Assembly: GCA_022036555.1 (NCBI GenBank)
Contig: CM039120.1
Span: forward strand, 23,712,227 to 23,776,226
Reading direction: 5' to 3'
Length of the DNA stretch: 64,000 nucleotides
Source of the DNA: Microstegium vimineum
Taxonomy: Eukaryota > Streptophyta > Magnoliopsida > Poales > Poaceae
Of this stretch, positions 33,404-46,407 are shown one piece after another. Below the pieces are notes generated by a model. It was not told the DNA's origin. It searched no databases and was given only the letters and a program-made list of their open reading frames with translations. The translations under genes and the position numbers were made by a program. Position 1 is the stretch's first letter. Every line of letters starts with the position of its first letter.

Positions 33404-35605
33404 ATGGATGAAGTTCAAATCAACCAACTAGTTGAGCAACTCACCGCCAAGATCTCTGCCAAGTTGCAAGAGCAACAAAGAGAGAAAATGAACAAGATGC
33501 AAGAAGAGCTTAAAAAGTTAAAACATATGGAAATTATGGTTGATAATATAGTAGAAGGTAAATATGGTGGAGACAAGTCACCGGAGTGTGATACACACAT
33601 TTTTGATGGCACACACTATGCATGGTGGAAACACCATATGCTTGATCATATTCGTGCTCTTGGTTCGAAGTTTTGGTGGATCATTGTTGTTGGGTTTACT
33701 CATACCTTGGATAAGAGTAATCTAACCCAAGTGCAAAAGGAGTGCCTAACACTTGATGCACAAGCCCAATGTTTTCTAATCAATGCTTTGAAAAATGAGA
33801 TATTTGATAGGGTGATGACTTCAGAGAGTTCCCATGATATGTGGATGGCACTCAAGCATCTCTATGGTGATGTCTCTACTTGGGATGATGGCAAATTCAA
33901 GAAGGAGGAGAATCAAATAGAGATGGAGACACATGAGGGTGTTGAGCATAATCAGAACTTGGTGGTTGTGGAAGATTGCTCCACCTCATGGTCAAGTGAT
34001 GATGATGATAGATCAACTACAAGGTCACTTGACAAGATGGATGATGATGATGCCTCAAGTGTTGTTATTGATGATGTAACTCCATGCACTCTTGATGGTA
34101 ATGATGATGGTTCATGCTCGGGCAATGATCATGATGCTACTACAAGCCCATCTACATCACCACATTGCTTCATGTCACAAGGTGACACAAAGGTATCAAA
34201 TTGCAATGTAGTTGATCATGTTGATTGATATGATGATCTTGTAAATAGACTTGCTAGCATGACCATGTCTTTAGAAAATGAGAAAACTAAAACATTAACA
34301 TTGGAAAATGAAAACTCATTTATAAAGAATTCATGTGAAGAACATAAGCACTTACTTGATGTTCTTAAAGCTTCACATGAAGAGCTAAAATTGGATCATG
34401 AGCAACTTTGTGTATCTCATGGAGATCTAGTTAAGAAACATGGTTCTCTCATCAAAGTATTTTTCAAGGAACTTAAGAATGATGAGAGCTCATCACATGG
34501 GTCAAATGATCAACCACATATTATTGCTAACCCTTGTGATGTAGAGAAGAATCATGTATCCACCTCTTGTGATGATTTACTTGATATTCCATGCTCTTCA
34601 CATATGGATGCTTGCTCTACTTCTATGTCTTGTGAGACTAACCTTTTGAAGGAAAACAATGAGCTTAATGAGCAAGTGAAGAAATTGAGCAACAAATTAG
34701 AGAGGTGGTACAACTCCAAAGTCACCTTTGAGCATATGTTGACAAACAAGAGAAGTTATGGTGACAAAAGTGGAATTGGAGTTAACAAGAGCAATATCAA
34801 AGGCAAGAGATGGGGAAAGAGAAGATATGAAAGAGAAATGAAGAAACAACAAGAAGAAAAGCTAACTAACTTCATGTGCTACCAATGTCATGAAATGGGA
34901 CATCTTGCAAATGTTTGCCCCAATAAAAAGAAGCTCAAGTTGAAGAAAGAAGAAGAGAGGCTAAATCATATCAAGTGCTTCAAGTGTCACGTTTGGGGTC
35001 ATCTGACCTCAATGTGCCCAACCAAGCAATTGGTGAAGCAACAAGTAGAGCCTCAAACTATGCCACAAATCAAGCCCCAAGTGCAAGACAAGATCAACCA
35101 TCAAGATATTGACTTTGGAATGGAGAAGAAGACTAGAAGAAGTGGAAAAGTAAGATCAAGGCATCCAACTCCTATTCAAGATGCCAAGATGATGATGAGC
35201 AAAGATAAAGAGAAGAATAATTTGGTTCACATCAAGTGCTAAAAGTGTGATGATATGGGACACTTTGCCTTGAAGTGTCCTACCAAGCTTGAGATGAAGA
35301 TTCAAGCAAAAGAAGAGAGGCAAGGCAATGAGAAGCACAACATGAGCAAGGAAGAAAAGGCTCAATCAAAGAGAGTGTGCTACTCATGTCGGGAAAGGGG
35401 GCACATGGCTAATTCATGTCCCCTAGGTATGACTTCTAAGCCCATTTCAATTAATAATGATCGTATGCTTAGAAAGGATGAAAATGGTACCTCTATGGAT
35501 GCTATTGCAAAACATCCCGCTATTCATACTAAGGCATTGCCTAAGTATGTTGTTCCTAACTTGAGAGGACCCAAACTAGTTTGGGTACCATCAACAAGTG
35601 GATGA
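33404..35605 (+). pseudogene. gag: copia-3 Gag with four CCHC knuckles (two in-frame stops)
   Basis: ATG at 33404; one frame to 35605 broken only by TGA at 34226-34228 (one transition from the Arg codon CGA) and TAA at 35240-35242. The N-terminal part (about residues 60-175) resembles the copia gag polypeptide domain (FDGTHYAWWKHHM, DMWMALKHLYGD). Asp/Ser-rich and coiled-coil stretches follow. Knuckles begin at about residues 492 (CYQCHEMGHLANVC), 525 (CFKCHVWGHLTSMC), 612 (broken by the TAA between its first two Cys) and 659 (CYSCRERGHMANSC). The C-terminus ends VPNLRGPKLVWVPSTSG. No protease, integrase, RT or RNase H follows, so the element is non-autonomous by structure. Confidence 0.78.
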
Positions 35606-38600
35606 ATGTGTGTAGGTACCATCAGCATTGGAGGCTTGATTCAATTGTTCCATATTGTTCATCATATATTGAATCAAATATTGAAGCTTAGTGCTATCCT
35701 CATCCCAATGCCAAGTCTATAGAGTGAATTCCATGTGCTACAATATACAAGTGCCACATTCAAGTTGTGGTGATTCATTGAAGATATTTGAAGGCTTGCA
35801 AATAAGTTGAGTTGAAGCTTGCTAATGCATTGATCATAAGCTACAAAGGTATAAATCTTGTTGATCAATATACATTTGGGTGTGTATAATATGCTTTACG
35901 AGTTGATTGAATTAGATATATTATGCATATGTTGCTTTCTATAAGTTGATTGAATGGATGAAATGCTTAGTGATAAAAATTGAGTTTATTTGAATGGATG
36001 TGATCAAGAGACTACCTTTATTAAGTGAATTGAATGGATATATGTCTTGTGAGAATGTTCAAACAAGTTGGATTCAAATTTGGTTCAATTTGAAGAAGTT
36101 TAGCTCATGATGCTCAAATCTGCCTTTTATTCAAATCTGAGCTAGCTGTGATCATAGCCATGTTTGAGAGATAAAATCTATTTGGACTGGCTTGAAATTT
36201 AGTGTGCATGCTCTACACTTATGATATTAGTTGTTGTTCAAATTTCATGAGTATTGGATAAGGGATACTTTGGTTGGAGTGGATCTTGTCAACACATATG
36301 CAACAGTTTTCAGCATGTACCTATGTGGATAGATGTGAAATCTAGTAATAATCTAGAAGTCCAATGAAGATAAAATTTTTATTGCTGCTAGATGACTTAG
36401 TAAAGCACATCTCCACCAAATTTCATGATCATTGGATACATACTTTTAGAGTTATGATATATTCTTTGAAGAGTACAAAATCTGCCAGAAAAGTGACAAT
36501 TATTGGATTGATCTAGAGTCATTTAGATTGAAAGGTCCTCAAGTTGGAATCATGTTTATAAGTATTTGAGGTACCTATGTTTGATTTTGGTTTGAGCTAG
36601 AAGCATGACAAGCAATGGGTACAAGGCCATTTGATTGTGGAAGTGTATTTGGCACATATTTGGCACTCAAATTGAAGATCAAGATCAAACTCAAGATAAA
36701 GATGAAGTTTAAGTTCTAGTGATGATTGAAGATCAAGAGCAAACTCGAGATAAAGATGAAGTTTAAGTTCTAGGGACAATTGAAGATCAATGGATAAAAA
36801 TAAAAAGGACTTAAAAAAGATATGATTGAAATTATATTGGATTCAAGTCATTCATCAAGATGAGTTCAACATTTGGATTAATCAAACAAAGCTATCTTCA
36901 AGTGAGTATGAAGGATGGTTCTTGGAGAGAGGTCACTTCTCCCTAAGTGTAGGGGCTTGCCGCCGTTGTGTAGGTGAAACCAAGTGTGGTACTTGGAAGG
37001 CTAACATGGAAGTGGTGATCTAGGGATCATTTGGATGCTTAGTTGAAGAAATCAATAGGATTGATCAAAATAAAGCAAGCAACACCCAAAAGAGAGATCC
37101 ATGAACTTACATACAAGTGGTACATCATTTGATATTCTCTCATGCAAGAAAAGATCAAGAAATAAGCAAGTCAACCGCAATAAGAAAGTGCACTTGATCA
37201 TTAGTGGTTCTCAAATCATATGGGTGAAGATTGGTATTCTAATTGGTTATCATTGGTCTTCACCAAGCTCTTAATTGGACTTCACATTGCTAATTGGAGA
37301 TGAATTCTATATGAATATCCTCGACTCCAACATAGCAAAGGTGAAATTGTTTGACATATGCATACATACATTGCTTTGGACATGCTTAGTGCATATAGCC
37401 ATACATCGTGTTCATTCATTGAAAAATCAAATGAATTTAATGCTTATAGCCTACCACTATTGCTTGATTGGTTATTTGAATCTAGTGGTAGTATATGAGT
37501 TCATTCATGAGCTAGTAAACACAAGTACTTGATCTATTTTGGATTGCAATTAAGTGACAAGTACAACCTCTATAAGATAACTGCTCAATGTGTGTGAACA
37601 AGCTTAGAGAGGGTTTAAACCAGACTTGAAAGCTTATGCTATTCACTTTAGTTCAAGTCAACAATAGAAGCTCATGACAATGAATCTAGTTCAAGAGCAA
37701 GACAACTATGCAAATGGATATCAAGATGTAACATACAAATGATATCTAGACTTATGCTAATCTTTCCAATAGTATCAACTTTCATATTGGTACTTGCAAA
37801 AGATGTCTAGTTCTAGTATACATGTGATGATCTACAATTAGTTCATTCAAGAAATATCCTTCATGTGGTATCTCACAAGTGATATCCTACAAGTTAAAAG
37901 TGATCCTCAACCATAAGTGATCAAATCAAAAGTTCTCTTACTTGCAAAGCTTATTTGGATGACAATTGCTTTGACCACAAGGGAGTTTCCCTACTCAATG
38001 GTATAATGGTCAATGATCTTACATAAAGAGTCATTCCAATACATATGTGTTGGTGTCCATAAAAAATGAGAAGATACAAGTATCAACCATCTACCCTAGT
38101 GCAACCTTTGCATTAATAAGAAGCATACCTTTTATGGAAATTGATGACAAAGGGGGAGAGATTAGTGAACAAAGATATATTAGTGAATGGACATGCACTA
38201 AGAGAGAGAAGACATGGACATGGACATAAGGGAACAAGATTGAAAGGATCAAAGTCTTGGACTAAGTGATGCACACAAGTAGGGGGAGCAAGCTCATGAA
38301 CTTGATTGATTGCATTTGATATGTGCATATTCATGTGCTTGCTTGCATATTGCATAAGTCTTATCTTTATATGCATGGTTGTGTGGTGTATGCTAGTTAT
38401 AGGACTTGTATGATGATTTGATAAACTAGAATGCATTGGTTGGTAAGCTAGATATTATGTTCCTTGAATTGGTATCTAGAAACCTTGCTTCTAATGTTGA
38501 TCTCACGGGGTTTCTAGTGTTGTTTTTGTGGTATCTAACTAACCATGGTGCTAAGGATGAACTTCAAAATGGAACTACATGGATATCTTCAAAGGTTTAT

Positions 38601-38849
38601 CCTATATCCCTTAGCATCACTTAGTAGTGCTAGCTCTCCCAAAATGACTATTCATGCATGTGTGCAAAGCTTAATTCAAACCTTTGTGAGCACACATGTA
38701 GGGTAAGCTATCACTACCAAGTCGGATTTGTGGCATTTATCCAAATCTTGGTATAGAGCTTAAATGTTGGATAAATGGCATAAAGTCCAAAATAATCTTA
38801 ATTTCCATATCTTTGTAGAGTTGTCATCAATTACCAAAAAGGGGGATAT
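35606..38849 (+). other. copia-3 internal non-coding region
   Basis: 3.2 kb of AT-rich sequence without pol motifs or any ORF above about 85 codons that I can support. It includes a 54-bp tandem repeat (36671-36792) and purine tracts caaagggggagag (about 38150), gtagggggagc (about 38279) and ccaaaaagggggatat just before the 3' LTR. It may carry cis sequences for packaging. Confidence 0.6.
36671..36792 (+). repeat. 54-bp tandem repeat in copia-3
   Basis: Units start attgaagatcaaga at 36671 and 36725, with a partial third at 36779; two and a quarter copies with few mismatches. Confidence 0.8.
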
Positions 38850-41077
38850 TGAAAGTACATGTTTGGTTTTGGTAATTGAGTGACAACTTAGGTGGACTAA
38901 TATGTGTTTAATGTGAGACACACAGGTGATTTAGTCCTTAGGTACACAAGTGTGAGCAACCAATAAAGTCATGTTGGAGAGATGGCTTGTGCATATTGAT
39001 GGTGCTCGACTTGATGATGAAGGAGTTTATTGTACATGGTACATGACATGGAGTCATGTGACAAGGTGGAGAAGATCAAGACATGACTTGGCTCGATGGA
39101 CTGGTCGCAAGCGTGAAGGGAAAGTTGGAGGCTTGAAGCGTTTGACTGCATGGCGGGAGGCTTGAGCAAGGCTTGGCACCGATGGACGAAGGCAATGGTG
39201 AAGGGAAAGTGAAGTCAAGGTCTATGAACCAATATGTCATGTGATGATATGGAGTGGATCATATCATTTGTGATAGGTTGGTGCATATGTTACATCAACA
39301 TTGGAGAAGGAGATGAAATGGAATGCACAAGACAAAGGTATAACTTAGAGCATTTCATTTCACCGGTCATAGTTGTTTAGAGAAGTGTTTGACCGAGTTG
39401 AGTTATAGGAAAAGCCGTACTATCAAGAGGGATGAATAGTAGACTAGCTTGAAGAGAGTAAGAGTGCTCAAGTTACTAGTCTAGAAACATTTGAGAGAAG
39501 CGGTGCAAAACACATACTTAGAAGAGTGCTTCGGTGGCTATCTGCTGAGCCACTAGTACTACTGGTCTCCCACCGGTAGTACCAGTGGAGACCGGTGGTA
39601 CCGGTCAGCTCCCGGTGGGGCTTTCTCGCATGCAAGAGCACTTTGAAGATGTGCTGAAAATGAACTACCGATAGTACCAGTGAGCCACCGGTAGTACCAG
39701 TTGGCTAACTTTGTGCAACGGTCGGGAGGCTCCAACGGTTGGAAATGTTGGACTGGTAGTATCGGTAGTGCGTCGGGAGTTGAGGGAATAAATAGGCCGG
39801 CCCTTCCCTTGGGGTGGCGCCCAACCCCATTATTCCACTCCTACACCTGAGAAAAAGGGTCCCAAGTGTCTCTCTCTCTCCCTCTATGCTCCTAGGCTCC
39901 AATCCATGGTGGATTTGTGTGAGAGAAGTGAGATTTGAGAGTGGAGAGGATCGATCTACAACTTGAGCATTCGATTTCCTCTTCTTGCCGGTTTGCTTTT
40001 GCATTTGTTACTCTTGGATTCTTGGAATCCTAGCCGGCTAAGTGTTCTTCGAGATTGCCCGTGTTGATTCATTTGTGAGGGCACCCCGAATCATTTGTAT
40101 TACCCCTTCGATCCTTAGTGGAAATCTTGGGCTAACATTTGTGGTTGCTTGAGGGAGGCAAGGAGGTGGAAGAGACTCCGACCTTTGTGGTCACCTCAAC
40201 AATGAGGAGGAGTTCCTTTGTGGGGACCGAACCTCGGGATAAATCTTGAGTCTCGCGTGCTTGATGTTGTGGAGATAGCTTCGACTATCCTTTGTTCTTG
40301 TGTTCTTCGTGTTCTTCCTCTCTCCCTCAAAGTTCATAAGTTGGGAAGGCCCGATCTACAATTGGAGAGGAACCAATCCAAGCAAAGCTCAACATCATCA
40401 TCCTCAACCTCAAGGAGTGTGGGGAAAAGCTCGAATCCGGATTCAAAGCTCATCTTCCTTGGATTTCGGAGCTACAACGCTACCACCGGTAGTACCGGTC
40501 AGCCACCGGTAGTACCGGTCCTACTACCGGTAGTACAATTTGGTGGTTTGCAGTCTCTATTCACTAGCTTATACTTATTGTTTCATACTTGTGCTAGTGT
40601 TTAGTGGTTGCTTTAGTAACTAGTATAGCTTGTGTATCTTGCTTGTGTAGCATAGAAGTAGATCTTGAGTGACTAATTGACTTGAGTAGTCTTGTTAGTC
40701 ACATTACTTAGCTTGTGTAGCTAAGCTTTTTGAGCTCTCTAGATTGGCTTGTGTAGCCTTGCTATTGAGCATTACTAGTGAGCTTAGGCTTTGTGCGCTT
40801 TGCCTTCACTAGCATGTCTAGGAGCTCCCGGTTTGCTTAGAGTACTAGTTCCTTAGGTTTGTGTGACCTTGCAATCTAGACTTGTTAGGTGAGCTTCCTA
40901 GCCCGACACCGTAGTAAGCCTTCTTATCTTAATTTGCTAGGTGCTAGTGTTATAAGTAGAGGGGTGTTGTTTTGGCTAGACCGATAGTTTTAATTCCGCA
41001 TTTATTTCGGTTAACCTTTGTGATAAGTTTTTAGATACGCCTTTTAACCCCCCCTCTAGGCCAATTAGGTCCTTTCA
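38850..41077 (+). repeat. copia-3 3' LTR (2.2 kb)
   Basis: TGAAAGTACATG...CCTTTCA with imperfect terminal inverted repeats, preceded by a purine tract. Palindromic ACCGGTAGTACCGGT-type words lie at 39549-39770, upstream of aataaata (39786), and at 40485-40535. It matches the split 5' LTR at high identity by eye. It is followed by cctat, the presumed TSD, whose partner is lost with the truncated left end. Confidence 0.9.
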
Positions 41078-41491
41078 CCTATTGATGAATAATTATTCCC
41101 AGCCCGCCACACTCAGCTTGCAGCAATCCATTTGCAGTTACGTTGTTGCATGGTCGCCACACCTGTAGTCTCGCTATAGTCGATACAGTCCTCCTTGCCC
41201 ACACCCTCTCAACCATCCATATAAAGAAGGGAAAACACGATTGTTATACCCAATTATAAAGGTAAAATTGGATACAAAATCATATGTGTGTCCAGAAAGT
41301 AATCGAACACATATAGAGACAAATTATAAGAGAAAGCCAAATACAATGCTTTATTACATAACTAGTATTACTCCATTACAAAAGATATCAAAGTCTCACA
41401 AGTAGAAATAAAAAGATAACTGCTTGGCGCCTCCATAGCCACAGGGACAGTCAACTGGTTGACCACAAGACTAGTAGTCACCATAGCCATC
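41078..41491. repeat. Unclassified flank, possible LTR fragment
   Basis: 414 bp between two elements. A string TGTTATACCCAATTATAAAGG at 41242 looks like an LTR start, interrupted at 41491 by the next LTR. I cannot assign the family. Confidence 0.3.
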
Positions 41492-42616
41492 TGTTGACAC
41501 TATATTTTGGCGCGTCCGGATATATGCATATGGAACCTCGTGGCTAGCTTCAAAGAATGCCATTTAGATGGACCCGAAGGATCGGCTGCGATAACAAATC
41601 AAGAAGATCACGCCAAAGGATTTTTCGGCCGGTTACAACAGAGCGTGCACGTCAATTTTCGGTATGGAGGAGGATTGAGACCCAAGTTACTTTTGTTTTC
41701 CTATTTTTAGGACTTGTACGTGTTACGACCGATTAGGTTATGTGTTATGGTCTATAAATAGCAAGACCTACATAATGGTAGAGAACATCCAATCAATCAA
41801 ACACAAACCCTTCGGCCACCGACCAAAACCCTAGGAGTAGGAGTAGAGTAGATTTCGGTGAACCTTCAATGAACAGGGTTGCATCGACTAGATCGACATC
41901 CGGTTTTCTAGTAAGTCTAGCCTTGGTTCATGTCTCGTTTGTATGGCTGTATTGTGTAACTCGTGCAAGCTCGATCTGAGCTAGTTATCGATTTGAATCT
42001 ATGTTTCATGGGGCTGCATTACTTCAATCTCACATGAGTCATTGTTTCAAGCTAGTTACCAGCTCTATTAGATTGGCAATCTAATAGATTCATTAAGTTA
42101 CCGATATTGTTTGTTATGTACTGTTTATTTACTGCAACAATATCTTGCCCAATCTCAATCAGCAGATTGGCTTAAGCTTCAATTCTATCTGGATCTTTTG
42201 TTTTATGTGCGTTCACTCTTATACACGTTAAAGCTATAGATCTAAGATCCTATCAGCTAATTTGTTGATCGTGATTGTTACATGTTGTGGGTTTGAGACA
42301 TTTGCTTATTCATTAGATTGATATGAGAATAGATGGGTTTGACTTAGTACGCTTGGTACAGCTGCATCTACCGGACCCCACTGCTAAGTGTGTTGGGTTA
42401 CGTCTGCCTAATCTCAAGCCTGTCTGTGATCAAGCATATGGATCTTGTTCACGCTTCATTGACCCCATATTGGCTGAAATAGTCGATTTGGTTGTACTTT
42501 ATTCATACGATACATGTGCTTTTACCGTCTCGACATGATTAGATCTGTTATGTGTATTGGACATGACTTAGTTTGTTTACTTTTATGGCTGCATAGAAAC
42601 ACCCCAATGCTAGTAA

Positions 42617-43284
42617 GGGCAGTCCCAATGGTTGAAACCATGCACGATTTCCATAACAACCATGTCAGCAAGAAATCATACATAGAAACTGATTCATCCA
42701 ATGGTGAAGTCTTCACATAATAAAAGAGCAAAGCAGGTTTCTCTCTCCCAATTCATGCTCCTCCGACTTATTTTTTCTCAGGATAGAAAAGAGCAAAGCA
42801 GGTTTCTCTCTCCCAACTCCATACTCTCCGACTTGTCTTTTCTGTTAGTATAGAAAAAAGCACAGCAGGTAAGGTGAGAGGGGAAAGGGGAGGCGCATGC
42901 CACGAGCGGCCACAGCAGACGCGAGCGAGCACAACCGGCATTGGCGGGCGAGCGCGCGAGAGCCGCGTGCAGGCGGCGGTGGGCGAGCGCCGCGGGCACA
43001 GCGGTGTCGCGAGGGCTGCTGGCGAGCGAGGTGGCCATGGCGGACGGCAACAACCTCGCACACGACCCAATGAAGGTAGAAACGAGCAGTTTCTTCCCAA
43101 TGGTGAATTTGCGGTTTCTTCGAGCCTCGGGGCGAGGGTAGACGTGGTTTCTCTATGAAGAAACCGTTTCCTCTCATTCTCTTCTCTTTCCTATTAATTA
43201 AATTGCCACATCAACATTTTTGCCTACGTGGCACTAGTATTTAAGAGGGATGGAAACCACTATAAATGCCCATTGGGACTGCCC
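42617..43284. mobile_element. TIR DNA element with a GC-rich, exon-like insert
   Basis: The termini are GGGCAGTCCCAATGG and the exact reverse complement CCATTGGGACTGCCC, flanked by TAA at 42614-42616 and 43285-43287. A three-base TAA duplication fits PIF/Harbinger-type elements. At 668 bp it is too short to encode a transposase, so non-autonomous. Inside are three ~65-bp repeats (42721-42868), then a GC-rich segment (42860-43080) with ATGGCGGACGGC followed by a GTAG donor-like site, reminiscent of a captured first exon. Confidence 0.8.
42721..42868 (+). repeat. ~65-bp tandem repeat inside the TIR element
   Basis: The phrase agagcaaagcaggtttctct occurs at about 42724 and 42789, with a third, diverged copy near 42855. 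Confidence 0.75.
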
Positions 43285-43640
43285 TAAGTAAGCTAAGTTA
43301 TCAGGTTAATTGTCATCATGGTTGTATGGGAACTCACCTCTATTGATGATTAATCTTTATCTGATATGTTTAGTAGATCTAATAGTTCGGGTCACTAGAT
43401 GTTGCATGCATCACATCTTTACTACATATCTTAATGAGATCGACTGATTATATGCTTTATTAATGATATAACATGAATAGCCATTTGCATCTTATTATCA
43501 TGCTTTACACTACTAGGAGTTGACTCTCTAGTCAATTTCCTCTGATCATCAGCTACCCGAGAGCCGCACATTCATGGAACTGTCTCACAACAACCGGCAG
43601 GTCCCATAATTTGATAGTTTATCTCCTTGTCAATTGTAGG

Positions 43641-44868
43641 TGTTGACAGTCCTTAGCGTCAACTTTTAATACAATTATAAACATAATAAATGGATCAATC
43701 AAATATAAATAATAGAAATATAGGGGGTTATCTAACAAATTCCACGATTTTTGGTGTTTCATTATTTTCCAGTGACTATTCTAGAAAAGCATAATAAGGA
43801 AAGAAATCAGAGAAAATATAGAAGAAGTCCCACAGGGAAATAGTTTCTAATTTACTCAAGAAGGATCGGGAAGGCACCCGGAGGAAGCGGGACCAAGGCG
43901 GCGGCCAAGTGGGGCCGACCGGCCCCACCCTATGTCGCCCGGGCTGGCCCTGGGCCCACCTAGGCCCCCTTCTGGAAGGTTCCTCCACCGCCATAGAGGA
44001 GTCATCTCGACCGTACCTTAAGTCGGTTTGATCCAACAGCTGACGTGCATCCCACCGGGCTATAAATAGGTGGGCAGACCCCCCTGGAGGCATCTCATTC
44101 TATCTAATTCAATCTCAGTTCATCCCAGTTCAATATAGGTCAGAGGTGTCCCCCAAATGGGCAACCTCTCTAGTTATTAGTTCTTAGATCTAGATAATAG
44201 AGAGATGGGGAGCGATGGAAGAGTTGTGAGGGAGGTGCCGGCCTATCGGTGCTTCTTCCTCGGCTTGTACTTTGGCGGGATCAAGCTCTTCCCGAGCTTG
44301 CTCCTTATCTTCAGTAATCGACTTCTGATGTAAGTAAGATTTTGTTCATATTGTTCTTCTGGTTCATGGCTCTTTTGAGTGCTATAGTCCTTTTGCATGC
44401 TTGGGTTATAGTTTTATCGTAGTGTAAGTGTGGTACTTACACTTAAGGTAATCATGAATGTCCCCTGATATTCCAGACGGTGGTAGTCCGCGTACGTGAC
44501 AGGTGTAGTCCACCTCCTGTTATAGGGATCACAGGCTTATTTAGTTATCTAAGTTGTGGCATACATTGTTTGCGACCCTTCTAGATAATAGCCCCAGATG
44601 AATCGTAGAAGACATATATCTTATCCAAGTTAGAATTAGAAGACCTAAGTATCCTCTCTATACTCCTATTATTGACCCTACTATCGACCCTATCCTTGAT
44701 TACCGTTTCCAACCAAGTTATCTTTAGTTTAATCTTTACCATATACCTTAGTTTATATCCTAGATTCTACCTACTCCTTTTGGTTAAGTTACCCCGTAGT
44801 TGATCTCACATGTTTCTGTCGATGAAATATGCATCGCAGTCTACTTAGGGGTACCTACAATAGTAGAT
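43641..44868 (+). repeat. Gypsy LTR (Athila-like family), partial
   Basis: It starts TGTTGACAGTCC after gtagg. TATA (gctataaatagg) lies at about 44059-44070. The TGTTGAC(A/G)GTCCTTA start and the GC-rich U3 followed by TATA resemble the inverted LTR at 59793-61369. It is interrupted at 44868 by G2 (TSD TAGAT on the left), so the 3' end is not seen. The small ORF at 43776-44093 is spurious. Confidence 0.65.
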
Positions 44869-45254
44869 TGTAGGCAGAGGTGTGGAAACGGTGATCAAGC
44901 GTAACATAGAGAGCGTAGACACAGCGATTTAGACAGGTTCGGGCCGACAAATCACCGTAATACCCTACGTCCTATGTTTTGGTGGCTGGATTGATATGAG
45001 TACTAGGTTACACGGGGTGTAGATGATCTAAGAGAGAGATTTTGGAGGGGGGCCCTGCTCGCCTTATATAGCCGAGGAGCAGGGTTACAGTTGAGTCTAT
45101 GTACTAGGATCTTTCTTGGCGAACAAGACTTCTTTGGAGTCCTTGGCGAGCACGACGGGCTGGTTGCGTGCCGCAAGGCCTCGTGGGCTAGGCCGTCTTC
45201 TGGTTGGTAGGCCCATAAGGTCCCTGGGGATATGCTGAGGTAATATCCCCAACA
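44869..45254 (-). repeat. G2 3' LTR (386 bp)
   Basis: On the minus strand it begins TGTTGGGGATATTACCTCAG at 45254 and ends CCTCTGCCTACA at 44869. A purine tract CATGCTCGGGGACT (minus, from 45268) abuts its start. The TSD on this side is TAGAT. Confidence 0.75.
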
Positions 45255-45694
45255 AGTCCCCGAGCATGTTGTATTCTTCCGGCGAGCCCGCAGCGTCGTC
45301 CTTGGAGGTGTTCAGCTGGTCGCCATCATGCATTGTGGTCGTCGTGAAGCCCCGACCAGGCTGCCTGGTCGAGGCGCTGCTCGGAGAAGCCTCTCGACCA
45401 GGTCGGACTGGTCGAGGGCGTCGTAGCTTGATGTGCGAGCAGGTCGCCTCGTCGGATCTGCGGCTGCTTGTTGGGAGGATGTGACGTGCTGAAGAAGAAA
45501 AACTTTTGAAAGGTCCTTTCATGGTGAAGTGTGCCCACTTAGGCTCTGCAAAAACAACACAAAAACAATAGAGCATTGTCGAGAAGAAAATCAGTACATT
45601 CACCGCTAGGTGAAGTGTACCCACTTAGTCCCCGAGCATGGTAGCAGGTGAAGTAGGCACGTGGTGCCATGCTTTATAAAAAGATGCATAAGGT

Positions 45695-45915
45695 ATGTAA
45701 CTAAAGATTGAAGCATGAATTTTGTATAAAACGACTGCGAATACCCGTAGTCCCCGAGCCTGATGTAAGAAACTTGAAGCTTCTTGTATCAGGATCATAT
45801 ATTTGCAAATTGAAAGACTGAAATATGAGTTCAGTTAGAAACGACTGCGAATACCCATAGTCCCTGAGCCTGATGTAAGAAACTGGAAGCTTCTTGCATC
45901 AGGGTCATATTGTTT
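45695..45915. repeat. 110-bp tandem duplication
   Basis: Two copies sharing acgactgcgaatacccgtag and tgatgtaagaaact, each carrying one AGTCCCCGAGC-type word. Confidence 0.8.
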
Positions 45916-46398
45916 TATTCGCAGTCCCCGGGTGTTGTCCTGCTTAGCGCCGCCCTTCTGTGCTGTGGCCACAGTCCCTGAGCCTTGCTCGGTGTGATGT
46001 TGGACGAAGTACCCGAGCCTGGTCGGTAATGCGACCAGGCAGCCGAATCATGGTTACTATCGACGTAGTCCCCGAGTGTCACTGTACCGCAAGTTCTGTG
46101 GGTGTTGCCGATCAGACTACTGTAGCCATGTTACCGTAGCTGTAGAAAAGAGATTATAACAAACTTGCGCATCCAGTCCTTGGGACTGTGGCGTTAGTGA
46201 TATTTCAGAAATCTTTAGCCGTAAATTGGGGAATTATCTAGAAGTAAATATGTAGGAGGAGGAAAAGGAAGTAAATGGGTTGAATTAACCGCGTAGTCAG
46301 TGGCCCAAGTTGCGACGCAGAATGTGGGCGTGGTGGTTCCTTATTTGGTCATTGCGGTTTCCCAAAAACCCTGGATTGGGAAGCGTCACGCACCTAGG

Positions 46399-46407
46399 TA
46401 TAAAAGG
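46399..46407 (+). promoter_or_regulatory. TATA box of antisense gene C
   Basis: tataaaagg lies 137 bp upstream of the gene C ATG on the same strand, a good plant TATA consensus at a plausible distance. It belongs to the strand opposite to the G2 genomic RNA, so it would drive an independent transcript. Confidence 0.6.

Larger units (their letters stand above)
41492..43640 (+). repeat. Tat-like gypsy LTR, interrupted, with a TIR insert
   Basis: It starts TGTTGACACTATATTTTGGC. TATA (tctataaata) lies at 41751-41760. The downstream part is homologous to the G1 LTR: the tagattcattaagtta and gcaacaat...cccaatct blocks occur in both, in order. A TIR element occupies 42617-43284. The LTR is cut at 43640 by another LTR; its end lies beyond the window or is lost. 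Confidence 0.72.

Noticed and set aside
45097..45624. 175-codon minus-strand ORF
   Set aside because: It crosses the G2 LTR boundary and the repeated purine-tract region; no motif.
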